The translations under genes were made by a program, and so were the position numbers. From Candidatus Poribacteria bacterium (GTDB lineage: Bacteria; Poribacteria; WGA-4E; WGA-3G): a stretch of 64,000 bases of DNA. Below, piece after piece: positions 52,597 to 62,352 of the stretch. The stretch's first letter is position 1. Each line of letters starts with the position of its first letter. The notes beneath the pieces are model-generated. The model saw only the letters and a list, made by a program, of their open reading frames with translations. It searched no databases and was not told the origin of the DNA. The stretch lies in NCBI GenBank assembly GCA_022819945.1, contig JAJEGI010000009.1, positions 1-64,000 on the forward strand. Direction: 5' to 3'.

Positions 52597-55056
52597 ATGA
52601 GAAATATATCTATTGTTACACCCTCGTTTGATAAATACTTAGGGTACATCAGGAAGGCTGTCATCTCAGCAGCATTCATCTACGGGCTAAGCACGCTTTG
52701 TGCTGCCGACGCACCACCCAAGGCACATTCCCATTTACCTTCCAGTTCCATCGCCGTGAGCGACGATGCCTTAGCTACCTTTTTTAACCCCTCAGGGCTC
52801 GGTATGGGACGCAGTTTAAACTTATACTATCTGCGAACATATCAAAGTGATTGGGCAGGCGACGACGCTTTCTTCCTGGCTCTGCCGGGCGCGGGGTTCG
52901 GCATGGAGTTTGTTACCGCCGACGCTGACACGGACTTCACACGCTATACCTTCTCTGGTGGACGGCATCTGAGCAACTCCCTCTATTGGGGCACGAGTTA
53001 CAGCTGGATCAATTCAGATGATAAGGACTACGATGCATTCCGTTCTATCTCCCTCGGCTTGATGTACCGGCGACGGTACTTCTCAATCGGGGCGATGGCG
53101 CGCGATCTCAATCGACCTAAACTACTCGGCGAAAAAATCAGGCGCACCTACGATTTAGGATTAGCACTCCGTCCCGGAACGTGGCGAACTACGCTCTCAA
53201 TTGATATGCAGAAAACGCAAGGTGTAGAGGACTTAAAATTTCGCTACGCCTTAGAGGTACGACCTATCCGCGAACTGATGCTTCGCGGCACCTTGAATAA
53301 TGACCTAAGCTTTGATGTGCGTTTCGGTATAAATATCGGAAATTGGGGATTCGGGACAGACAATGCCTTCGACAAAAACCAAGAAGCACAAACCGGGGTC
53401 GGCTACTTCCATTTCTCCAACGTCCCCAAAACGAAACCGATCCCTCGCCGTCGTATGTTTCTGGATCTACCGATGCGATCTCTTAAAGAAGTCCTCCCGA
53501 TAGCAAAATGGGATGAAAATGTTGCAGGGGTCCTCATTCGCATTAATGGAAGTAGTTATGGGATGGCACAACTCCAAGAGATGTCAGATGCAATCTTGAA
53601 TTTCAGGGAATCCGGGCGCGTTGTGCTCTGCTACCTCTCAAGTTGTTCCACCGGCGACTATATCGTCGCAGCCACGTGCGACGGGATTTTGATTCACCCC
53701 TCCGCTGAAGTCCGATTGATCGGGTTGCGGACAGAGCGCGCTTTTTACAAGGGCGCATTAGACATGCTCGGTATTAGAGCCGATCTTGAACATATCGGCA
53801 AATACAAATCAGCGCCCGAAGCATTCACAAGGCAAGAGATGTCTGAAGCACATCGCGAAATCCAGAATATTATTCTTGATGATCTCTATGAACAACTTGT
53901 AGATGCAATTGCAGAAGGACGCGGATGGACACACGAAAATGTGAAAAAACGGATCGATGAGGGACCCTATACAGCACGTCAAGCACTCGCTACTGAACTC
54001 GTAGACCGATCCGTCTATGAAGATGAACTACCGGAGGTTGTAACCGAACTCACAAACGATCGCACCGATTTGGTAACATTAAGCGACTACGCAGAAAGCG
54101 GACTCGACATGCAAGATTGGCAGGTACCACAGCCGAAAGTCGCAATTATTGAGGCGAAAGGTTTGATGTTAACAGGCGATAGTTTCGTCGATCCATTTCT
54201 GGGCACGCAAGTGATGGGTGCCGATACAATCACACGGATCGTTAGAGAGGTAAAAGATGATAATGACATCAAGGCGGTTGTATTGCGGATTGACAGCGGC
54301 GGCGGGCTTGTTACCGCAGCCGACACTATATGGCGTGAATTGGTGCGGCTGACAGAGGTCAAACCGCTTGTGGTCTCAATGGGCGATGTCGCAGCATCAG
54401 GAGGGTACTACATAGCAGCACCCGCAGATACCATCGTCGCCGAACCCGGAACAATTACCGGCTCTATCGGTGTGATCAGCGGCAAGTATAGCTTCAAAGG
54501 ACTCTATGAAAAATTCGGTGTCCATAAAGAAATTATCAAACGCGGTGAACACGCCGATTTTTACTCAGATTATGGCGACTATCCACCGTCAGAACAAGCG
54601 ATCGTGCAGGAACAGGTCCAGGAGATTTATGACGACTTCATCAAAAAAGTGGCACTCGGACGAACGGAGTTGACGGTAGAAGATGTCAACAGACTCGGAC
54701 AAGGGCGCATCTGGTCAGGTAGACAAGCACAGGAAAACGGGCTTGTCGATCAACTCGGAGGTTTAAGCCTCGCACTTGCAATCGCACGAGAACGCGCAGG
54801 ACTCGGAGAAAAATCATTTGAAATAGTCCAATTTCCTAAAAGAACCTGGTTGTCCCAAATATTCGGCACGTTCCAGTTACCATTTACAACTCGGTTTAAA
54901 AACAGCGACACGGAGAATGCTGTAGAAGAAAACGGATCTCTGCTACAGTTTATTGCGAAGTACAGAGGATTGAACACAACTATGAGGCTCCTAAATATAA
55001 TTAGAAAGCAGCGGTTTTTTCTACTTATGCCTTATCATATAAGTTTAGGGAATTAA
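52597..55056 (+). CDS. sppA: Signal peptide peptidase SppA, 67K-type, with N-terminal outer-membrane-like extension
   Basis: LEHIGKYKSAPEAFTRQEMSEAHRE (catalytic Lys), VVSMGDVAASGGYYIAAPADTIVAEPGTITGSIGVISGK (catalytic Ser). Confidence 0.92.
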   Translation: MRNISIVTPSFDKYLGYIRKAVISAAFIYGLSTLCAADAPPKAHSHLPSSSIAVSDDALATFFNPSGLGMGRSLNLYYLRTYQSDWAGDDAFFLALPGAGFGMEFVTADADTDFTRYTFSGGRHLSNSLYWGTSYSWINSDDKDYDAFRSISLGLMYRRRYFSIGAMARDLNRPKLLGEKIRRTYDLGLALRPGTWRTTLSIDMQKTQGVEDLKFRYALEVRPIRELMLRGTLNNDLSFDVRFGINIGNWGFGTDNAFDKNQEAQTGVGYFHFSNVPKTKPIPRRRMFLDLPMRSLKEVLPIAKWDENVAGVLIRINGSSYGMAQLQEMSDAILNFRESGRVVLCYLSSCSTGDYIVAATCDGILIHPSAEVRLIGLRTERAFYKGALDMLGIRADLEHIGKYKSAPEAFTRQEMSEAHREIQNIILDDLYEQLVDAIAEGRGWTHENVKKRIDEGPYTARQALATELVDRSVYEDELPEVVTELTNDRTDLVTLSDYAESGLDMQDWQVPQPKVAIIEAKGLMLTGDSFVDPFLGTQVMGADTITRIVREVKDDNDIKAVVLRIDSGGGLVTAADTIWRELVRLTEVKPLVVSMGDVAASGGYYIAAPADTIVAEPGTITGSIGVISGKYSFKGLYEKFGVHKEIIKRGEHADFYSDYGDYPPSEQAIVQEQVQEIYDDFIKKVALGRTELTVEDVNRLGQGRIWSGRQAQENGLVDQLGGLSLALAIARERAGLGEKSFEIVQFPKRTWLSQIFGTFQLPFTTRFKNSDTENAVEENGSLLQFIAKYRGLNTTMRLLNIIRKQRFFLLMPYHISLGN

Positions 55057-55109
55057 AAGTATAGCATCGTCAACTAACTCTCAAAACTAAGGTTCGAGAG
55101 GCGTTAAAA

Positions 55110-55772
55110 ATGTTGTTCGCCAGAAACCATTCAACACTGCGCCAAAAAATGGTCCAAAACCAAATTGAAGCGCGTGGTATCCGTAACCCACGGGTGCTTG
55201 CTGTCATGCAAAAGGTAGAACGACATCTATTTGTAAAACCCCAATACCACAATGTAGCATATAAAGATGGAGCACTACCGATCGACTGCGACCAAACAAT
55301 CTCACAACCCTATATTGTCGCACTGATGACAGACCTGTTGGAGCTCACACCAACTTCAAAAGTGCTTGAGATTGGCACCGGATGCGGCTATCAGACAGCA
55401 GTCCTTGCAGAATTAGCTAAGGAAGTTTATTCTATTGAAATTATACCCTTGCTTGCCAAAACGGCGAAAACACGGTTGGAGAAACTCAATTATCAAAATG
55501 TCCATCTCAAAAAAGGGGATGGTCATTATGGCTGGCAAGAATACGCACCTTATGATGCAGTACTCGTCGCAGCGGCACCTAAGGACATACCGAAACGACT
55601 CATTGATCAACTTGCTGTAGGCGGGCGAATGGTGATACCAGTTGGCGGCTCCGAGCAAAATTTGCTTTTAATCCAGAAGAGACTTCAAAGTAAAGAAAAC
55701 ACAATCCCGTCTCTTGAAACAACTGAGGTCATTCCTGTTCGCTTCGTACCAATGACAGGCAAGGCAACGTAA
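55110..55772 (+). CDS. pcm: Protein-L-isoaspartate O-methyltransferase
   Basis: VLEIGTGCGYQTAVLAELAKEVYSIEIIPLLA; GDGHYGWQEYAPYDAVLVAAAPKDIPKRLIDQLAVGGRMVIPVG. Confidence 0.95.
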   Translation: MLFARNHSTLRQKMVQNQIEARGIRNPRVLAVMQKVERHLFVKPQYHNVAYKDGALPIDCDQTISQPYIVALMTDLLELTPTSKVLEIGTGCGYQTAVLAELAKEVYSIEIIPLLAKTAKTRLEKLNYQNVHLKKGDGHYGWQEYAPYDAVLVAAAPKDIPKRLIDQLAVGGRMVIPVGGSEQNLLLIQKRLQSKENTIPSLETTEVIPVRFVPMTGKAT

Positions 55773-55836
55773 ACCTAATATCAAAATCGGACTACCACTT
55801 GCAATCCAACCGGTATCGGTTCGGAAATAAAACTAC

Positions 55837-56826
55837 ATGATCCACTGTAAAGGAAATAATAACTTGAAACGTATACTTCAACTAATTCTATCCATCACTC
55901 TACTTTTACCAGTTGCGACTTTCGCTGCATTTAACGACATCGGTGTTGGTGCAAGACCGCTCGGTTTAGGCGGCGCATTCGTCGCACTTGCCGATGATAG
56001 CAACGCAGCGAATTACAATGCCGCAGGTTTAGGGTATATTGATGCAATCCACCTCGGTGGAACACATGCGCAGCGTTTTAATGGACTCATTACTTATAAC
56101 GCCATCAGTGGCATTGTTCCGTTCGGAAAAATAGGTTCAATTGGCGCGAGTTTCGGGGACTTAGCAGAAGATTCCGACATTTATCATGAACAGGTGGTGC
56201 GTATCTCTTACGGAAATGCACTTTTCAAACAATTCGCAATCGGCGCGAATCTGAAACTCTTCCGTACTTCTTTTGACGCGACAAACGAATTCGTCGTCGA
56301 GAACCCGTATTTTGCGCAGACATCGAGTTCAGCCGTTTCTTTCGATCTCGGAGTGATTGTAAAACCTTTCAAGAGTCTAAGCCTCGGCGCGTCCGTAGAG
56401 AATTTACTTCCCGCAGATATGAGTATCTCTGATACACCTGTTAACGACACACCCATCGCTCCGATACCACTGAACATCCGAGCTGGCTTGACATACAGAC
56501 TTGAAACCATCGCAGAGATGAGCGCACAAGGCGCAGTGGTCAGCAATTTGTTGAAAGGAAGTTTAGGAACTTGTGAGGTCGCACGCCGCAACGGCGAGAC
56601 TTATATACGCACAGGCATAGAAGCCTGGTTGAATAAATCCATCGCTGTCCGTGGTGGTTACGGAGTAAAAAATGGCAGCAATTCCGCAACAACTCTCAGT
56701 TTCGGCGGAAGTGCCAAGCTCCCGATCAGTAAAACCTCCATCCAACTCGACTACGGATTTCAGCTGTTAAGCGGGGACTTTCAGGACAATATAACACAGC
56801 GATTCTCTGCCAATCTACTATTCTAA
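55837..56826 (+). CDS. PorV/PorQ-like outer membrane beta-barrel protein
   Basis: AFNDIGVGARPLGLGGAFVALADDSNAANYNAAGLGYID; alternating beta-strand pattern ending SANLLF. Confidence 0.78.
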   Translation: MIHCKGNNNLKRILQLILSITLLLPVATFAAFNDIGVGARPLGLGGAFVALADDSNAANYNAAGLGYIDAIHLGGTHAQRFNGLITYNAISGIVPFGKIGSIGASFGDLAEDSDIYHEQVVRISYGNALFKQFAIGANLKLFRTSFDATNEFVVENPYFAQTSSSAVSFDLGVIVKPFKSLSLGASVENLLPADMSISDTPVNDTPIAPIPLNIRAGLTYRLETIAEMSAQGAVVSNLLKGSLGTCEVARRNGETYIRTGIEAWLNKSIAVRGGYGVKNGSNSATTLSFGGSAKLPISKTSIQLDYGFQLLSGDFQDNITQRFSANLLF

Positions 56827-56841
56827 AGAGAGATTTTCCCA

Positions 56842-58239
56842 ATGAAAAACATAGTGATTATTTTCCTATTTATTCTTAATCTATTGATTACCACAAACGG
56901 TTATGGAGCAGTTACTTCTGTCGGCGAGATAAACGTCGTTGGTCAAACAAAAGGCATTGTGCCTGCCAGTTCAACGGTCCCATTGATTGTGACGCTCGTA
57001 ATAGACAGGTCACTCGCAGAACCCGGGGAAGAAATTAAGACCATCGAAATCACAATGCCATCTGGATTTCTAACACAACCTTCCTACTTCAAAGGTATCT
57101 TGCGGGACCGTAACCCAATCGTAGCCCGAGCTGTCGTCTCCGGTGGAAATGTCCTACGCGTTGAACTCGCAGATGTCATCAACGATTTCCAAAATTCAAT
57201 CTACGAAATTACCTTTGACTGCCAAACACCGAACACTGTCACATTAGAGGCAACCTTCAGAGTACGTCTGCGAAATCTTGATGACGCGCCTATTGGGGAA
57301 TTTATCCGACCCCAACAAGCAGATGGGAAACTCAACAACGACGATTTTACATTGCAGGTAATTCCGAATGTACCGCCCGACCCAGTTATAGATTTTACGG
57401 TTGAAGCCGATACGACTGGTGAAAATGATGTGACGCTCCGCTGGCAGAAATCAGATGACCCGGATGTCAACGGGTACCTCATCTACAGAGACAAGGAAGA
57501 TCCTATTAATGTCGAAGACCGTTCCTCAACTACATTTCGTGATGTAGACGTTCTCCCGGGAGATCATACATATCAGATCGTTGCTTACAAGACACTCTTC
57601 TTACAATCGGAACGTTCCGCGATACAGACCGTGACTGTATCAGAAGATACTGCTGCGCCCGAACCCCCAACGATGCTCAGCATTAACACCTCAAGCGACG
57701 GCGTAGAAATTATCTGGAAACCGAGTGTCAGTCGTGATGTAGTAAAGTATCAAGTTCAGTTCAGTTCATCAGGGACCGCAGCACTCGAACCTCTTCCGGA
57801 TGGCGAGATAGACACTAAACCAGAAGACGAACTTACAGGATACATATTTATTGATAACCGTCTATTGCCTGAAGGCAGTTTTACTTATGCTGTCATCGCT
57901 ATTGACGAAGCAGATAACCCATCCGCACCCATAGAGAAAAAACTGCGTATCTTTGATGAACCGTATCCAAATCCGTTTACGCCACTCTCTTCAGACGAAG
58001 ATTTCAATCAGGTTGTATTCCCCGCACGTGCACTTGAGGATGCTTCGGGCGAATTCACAGTGATCATCTACGACATTCATGGAATGCTTGTTAAGTCCTT
58101 AACAGCACTGCCCGGTGAAACGAAATTGGTCTGGGACGGTCGCGATGAAGCTGGCGAAATTGTGGAAAGTGGTGTTTATGTCTACCAACTTCAGATAGGG
58201 GAAAGTTTTAAAACAGGAACGGTAATCGTTGCTAAATAA
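56842..58239 (+). CDS. Secreted protein with FnIII-like repeats and C-terminal FlgD-Ig-like domain
   Basis: VTLRWQKSDDPDVNGYLIYRDKE (FnIII); FTVIIYDIHGMLVKSLTALPGETKLVWDGRDEAGEIVESGVYVYQLQIG. Confidence 0.8.
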   Translation: MKNIVIIFLFILNLLITTNGYGAVTSVGEINVVGQTKGIVPASSTVPLIVTLVIDRSLAEPGEEIKTIEITMPSGFLTQPSYFKGILRDRNPIVARAVVSGGNVLRVELADVINDFQNSIYEITFDCQTPNTVTLEATFRVRLRNLDDAPIGEFIRPQQADGKLNNDDFTLQVIPNVPPDPVIDFTVEADTTGENDVTLRWQKSDDPDVNGYLIYRDKEDPINVEDRSSTTFRDVDVLPGDHTYQIVAYKTLFLQSERSAIQTVTVSEDTAAPEPPTMLSINTSSDGVEIIWKPSVSRDVVKYQVQFSSSGTAALEPLPDGEIDTKPEDELTGYIFIDNRLLPEGSFTYAVIAIDEADNPSAPIEKKLRIFDEPYPNPFTPLSSDEDFNQVVFPARALEDASGEFTVIIYDIHGMLVKSLTALPGETKLVWDGRDEAGEIVESGVYVYQLQIGESFKTGTVIVAK

Positions 58240-58336
58240 CGGGACAACATAAAGAACTACCATCATATAAGCAGGAATCAATTATTTTTTTTACGTATGC
58301 TACTGCCTACAATACACGACTGCTTTGCTAACTCCA

Positions 58337-58463
58337 GAGCCATTCAGTTTTCCGTTTTTCAGTCTCGGTTTTACCCCAGGCCCGGTAGGTGCGTGTTTCT
58401 AACCGCACCGGATTTGTAACAGAAAGCGTAAACCCCGAGGATTTCTTAAAATTGAATGGCTCT
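58337..58463. repeat. MITE-like element, TIR AGAGCCATTCA(G/A)TTTT, 127 bp, with internal compensated palindrome
   Basis: agagccattcagttttcc...ggtaggtgcgtgtttctaaccgcaccgg...ttaaaattgaatggctct. Confidence 0.87.
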
Positions 58464-58652
58464 ATGCTAACTCAAAAAACTGTTGACTTAATTCTCAATT
58501 CAAGGTTATATTATAATTTTAATTAATTATCACAAATTTCTGGCTTGTTAAGCCGCATTAAATTTTTAATAACAGCAAGTTTTTAGAAATCTACAAACGC
58601 TATCAAAAAGCACCTGCTGTTAATCCAACATCGAAAAGGAGATACAATAACA

Positions 58653-59681
58653 ATGAACAGGTTTGAGTCACGCCCATCATGGCGGATAACCCTACTCGCA
58701 ATCGCCGGTATTTTAGCAATTGTTTTACCGGTGGCAGGAAACTGGAATATTCTACAGGAACGCGACCCAGAAGTTAGGGATTACATGTCGATCGTTTTTA
58801 CGAGCGAACAAAACGGTTGGACAGTCGGTGTCTCTCCGTTTGAATTAGACTATCCCGGCTTTATCGGATATACAACAGATGGCGGAGCAACATGGAATAG
58901 AGCAGAGATCGATATCAAGGACCAGCTCGCCGGCCTCTATTTTTTAGACGACAAACACGGCTGGGCAATTGGCGAAAATGGTATGATTGCTGCCACTACC
59001 AACGGCAGAGATTGGGAACTTCAAACAAGTAAGGTCGGCAATGGACTTAAAGGCATCTACTTCATCAATAAGGATGTCGGGTTCGCAGTTGGAGCAAACG
59101 ATACCATTCTCTCAACGATAACCGGTGGGCGTTCTTGGAAAATTCTTCAAGGTGGGGTTCTCGGTGCCGTTGGCGATGATGAAGCAACAATGTACAACGC
59201 CATTCAGTTCATTGACGACTCCACAGGTTGGGTCGCCGGTGTCCATCTCGTGCCGCAGGTGAGTCAAAGTAGCGTGATTCAGAAGACAGTGGACGGTGGA
59301 CAGACCTGGGAGCCACAAGAAACTGGAGCAGAAGATGTACTTCAAGACATCTTTTTCTTAGATGACAAGCACGGTTGGGCGGTCGGGGAGAACGGACTTA
59401 TTCTTCACACCAGTAACGGGGGCGGAAGATGGACACCACAGGTGAGCGGCACCGAAGAAACATTACGAAGCATTCGATTCGCTGATAAATATATGGGTTG
59501 GGCAGTCGGCGGAGATCTCGGCGTCGGCGTGATTGTACATACCAATGACGGCGGTAAAAATTGGGAAATTCAGGATCCCGGCAATGACATGGTCAGCAAA
59601 TTTCAAATGAACAGCGTCTTTATTTTCGGCAAGCAGGTCTGGTTAGCAGGCGGAAATGGTGTAATCTTGCAAGGAAAATAA
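58653..59681 (+). CDS. YCF48-like beta-propeller protein with N-terminal signal/anchor
   Basis: Repeated FLDDKHGWAIGENGMI, FINKDVGFAVGANDTI, FLDDKHGWAVGENGLI, FADKYMGWAVGGDL with TTDGGATW, KTVDGGQTW. Confidence 0.85.
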   Translation: MNRFESRPSWRITLLAIAGILAIVLPVAGNWNILQERDPEVRDYMSIVFTSEQNGWTVGVSPFELDYPGFIGYTTDGGATWNRAEIDIKDQLAGLYFLDDKHGWAIGENGMIAATTNGRDWELQTSKVGNGLKGIYFINKDVGFAVGANDTILSTITGGRSWKILQGGVLGAVGDDEATMYNAIQFIDDSTGWVAGVHLVPQVSQSSVIQKTVDGGQTWEPQETGAEDVLQDIFFLDDKHGWAVGENGLILHTSNGGGRWTPQVSGTEETLRSIRFADKYMGWAVGGDLGVGVIVHTNDGGKNWEIQDPGNDMVSKFQMNSVFIFGKQVWLAGGNGVILQGK

Positions 59682-60000
59682 ACAACGCGTAGCGGAAGCA
59701 CACCTGACCGAACCGCAAGGTAAGATGCTTGTTTTCTTTATAGAGTCCTTGTAGTCCGTAATGAAAAGGTAAGATGCTTGCTTTCTTTGTAGAGTCTTTG
59801 TAGTCAGTAATGAAATGGAGGACGGATATACGGGGGTGTCATGTTTAATCTAAATACACCTGACCGAACCGCAAGGTAAGATGCTTGTTTTCTTTATAGA
59901 GTCCCTGTAGTCCGTAATGAAATGGAGGACGGATATACGGGGTGTGATGCTTAATCTAAATACACCTGATCGAACCGCAAGGTAATTTAAAAAATAGTGG
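59682..60000. repeat. Tandem repeat array of ~106-bp unit (with one 50-bp internal duplication)
   Basis: Units start cacctgaNcgaaccgcaagg at 59701, 59857 and 59963. Confidence 0.88.
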
Positions 60001-60010
60001 AGGTATAATT

Positions 60011-61183
60011 TTGGAAACATCCACATTCGCAACGCGGATGAGTCGATTGGGAACAGAGTCCGCATTTGAGGTACTTGCCAAAGCCAAACAACTTGAGACA
60101 CAAGGCAAGGACATCATCCATTTAGAAATCGGACAACCTGATTTCCCAACACCGATTAATATTATTGAGGCAGCTTACAAAGCGATGAAGGAGGGGCATA
60201 CCGGCTATTGTCCTTCTGCAGGGGTGCCAGCGTTTCGAGAGGTCGTCGCAGACCATATAACGGAAACGCGGGGCATTACAATACACCCAGACGAAGTCAC
60301 GGTAACCCCCGGCGCAAAACCTATCATCTTCTTTACCATCCTCGCTCTAATAGACGATGGCGATGAGGTGATTTATCCCGAACCGGGCTTCCCAGTTTAT
60401 GAATCCGTTATTGACTTCATCGGCGGAAAAGCCGTCCCCTTGCCCCTTCGTGAGGATGTCGACTTTCGGTTCCGACTTAGCGATCTCGCAGATGCAATTT
60501 CTGATCGGACGAAACTCCTGATTCTCAACTCACCGCAGAATCCAACAGGCGGCACGCTCACCTCCGGAGACCTTGAAGCTATTGCTGAACTCGCTCAGAA
60601 ACACAATTTTTATCTCCTGACAGACGAAGTTTACTCTCGTATCCTCTACGAAGGAAAACACCACAGCATCCTCAGCCTCCCTGGTATGAAGGAACGGACA
60701 ATTCTAATCGAAGGACACTCCAAAACCTACGCAATGACAGGATGGCGATTGGGGTACGGTATCGCCCCCCAACCAATTGCTGATAAAATTACGCAGCTCA
60801 CCATTAACTCAAACTCCTGTACGGCTACCTTTACACAACTCGCAGGGATAGAAGCACTCACAGGACCGCAAATCTTTGTAACGGAAATGGTCGCAGAATT
60901 TCAGAAGCGGCGTGATGCAATTGTAGATGGACTGAATGCAATTGACGGAATCAGTTGTATTAAGCCCCTCGGCTCATTTTATGTCTTTCCGAATGTAACG
61001 CAATTGCCCCTTTCATGTGAGGCACTCGCCGATTACATCATGGAAGAAGCAGAGGTCGCACTTTTACCGGGAACCGCTTTCGGTAAGTACGGTGATGGTT
61101 ACTTACGGCTTTCATACGCCAATTCATTGGAAAATATCCAAGAGGCATTGGGCAGAATCGAAACTGCTATTTCAAAATTGTAG
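60011..61183 (+). CDS. PLP-dependent aminotransferase (aspartate aminotransferase family)
   Basis: IIHLEIGQPDFPTP, LLILNSPQNPTGG, EGHSKTYAMTGWRLGYGIAP (PLP Lys). Confidence 0.93.
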   Translation: METSTFATRMSRLGTESAFEVLAKAKQLETQGKDIIHLEIGQPDFPTPINIIEAAYKAMKEGHTGYCPSAGVPAFREVVADHITETRGITIHPDEVTVTPGAKPIIFFTILALIDDGDEVIYPEPGFPVYESVIDFIGGKAVPLPLREDVDFRFRLSDLADAISDRTKLLILNSPQNPTGGTLTSGDLEAIAELAQKHNFYLLTDEVYSRILYEGKHHSILSLPGMKERTILIEGHSKTYAMTGWRLGYGIAPQPIADKITQLTINSNSCTATFTQLAGIEALTGPQIFVTEMVAEFQKRRDAIVDGLNAIDGISCIKPLGSFYVFPNVTQLPLSCEALADYIMEEAEVALLPGTAFGKYGDGYLRLSYANSLENIQEALGRIETAISKL

Positions 61184-61313
61184 ACGAGAATGTACATTTT
61201 CGTAGGGGTGTTTTTGCTGGGGTATTTCTTCAAGGTTGCCTAATCCCTACGGGCGAGAAGACCTCGCCCCTACTATAGTTGAACACTGACAACCAATCAC
61301 GGGAATTTCTTAT

Positions 61314-62243
61314 ATGCCTCGTACTTTTAACCAAAAAGTTACCGCACGTATTCCAGCAAGTACAACAAATCTCGGGCCCGGGTTTGACGTGCTCGGGCTT
61401 GCCCTCCAGCTCTACAGCACAGTTACGTTGGAAACCATTGAAACCGACACACAAGTCGTTATTAGCGGTGTGGATGCCGATAAAATACCGAGTACGCCAG
61501 AGCATATTGCATTTCAGGCAGTAGAACTTGTCTTTGACCAAAGTGGTACCAAACCTCCAAAAGGCTTCAAATTGCAGATAGAGAATGGAATACCAGCGAT
61601 TCGTGGATTGGGCGGTAGTGGAACAGCAATTCTTGGCGGGTTGCTCACGGCAAATGTGCTCTGCGACTCTCCATTTTCTGACACGGAACTCCTCAACTTT
61701 GCAACAGAATTAGAAGGACATCCGGACAATGTAGCTGCCTCGTTGTATGGTGGCATCGTCGTATCAGCGCAAGAGAATTCAGAAGTGCATACCGTTCGGT
61801 TGGAATGCCCACCAGTGCTTTCGGTTGTGCTGGCAATCCCGGATTTCCCACTATCAACGGAACAAGCGCGCGGGGTCCTGCCCACATCAGTAGGTTTCGC
61901 AGATGCAATATATAATACGAGCCGAAGTACCCTGTTAATTGCAAGTATTGCCACCGGTCAATTCGAGATGTTACGCGTCGCTATGAAAGATAGGTTACAT
62001 CAGCCATATCGCTCTTCGCTGATTCCAGGATTTGACGATGTCGCAGAAGCAGCTACTACCGCCGGCGCACTTAGTGTGGCTTTAAGCGGCGCGGGACCGA
62101 CTGTCGCAGCCTACTGTTTAGATCATACAGATCAAGTGGCTGAACAGATGCAGTCTACCTTCAAAAAACATCAGATCGCATCTGATATTAAAATTCTAAA
62201 ACCGGATGCCGATGGCGCAAGCCTTCACATTGAGAATACCTGA
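61314..62243 (+). CDS. thrB: Homoserine kinase
   Basis: ARIPASTTNLGPGFDVLGLAL; GIPAIRGLGGSGTAILGGLL; ELEGHPDNVAASLYGG; VALSGAGPTVAAYC. Confidence 0.93.
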   Translation: MPRTFNQKVTARIPASTTNLGPGFDVLGLALQLYSTVTLETIETDTQVVISGVDADKIPSTPEHIAFQAVELVFDQSGTKPPKGFKLQIENGIPAIRGLGGSGTAILGGLLTANVLCDSPFSDTELLNFATELEGHPDNVAASLYGGIVVSAQENSEVHTVRLECPPVLSVVLAIPDFPLSTEQARGVLPTSVGFADAIYNTSRSTLLIASIATGQFEMLRVAMKDRLHQPYRSSLIPGFDDVAEAATTAGALSVALSGAGPTVAAYCLDHTDQVAEQMQSTFKKHQIASDIKILKPDADGASLHIENT

Positions 62244-62352
62244 TACTCAACAACTAAAAATTGATTTGACAACTACCGTCTAAGAGGTTTCGTTTAGAAA
62301 TTCTCTCTTGTAACTAAATACTAAATACTGAATACTGAATACTCATAAAAAG

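Noticed and set aside
46746-58239. FlgD-Ig/CHU-like C-terminal domains considered as evidence of a type IX secretion system
   Set aside because: Such domains occur in many phyla outside T9SS; no gld/sov/porU-type genes were recognised, and a single PorV-like protein is not enough.
59682-60000. Repeat array considered as a CRISPR
   Set aside because: Units are ~106 bp direct repeats with no unique spacers and no cas genes in the window.
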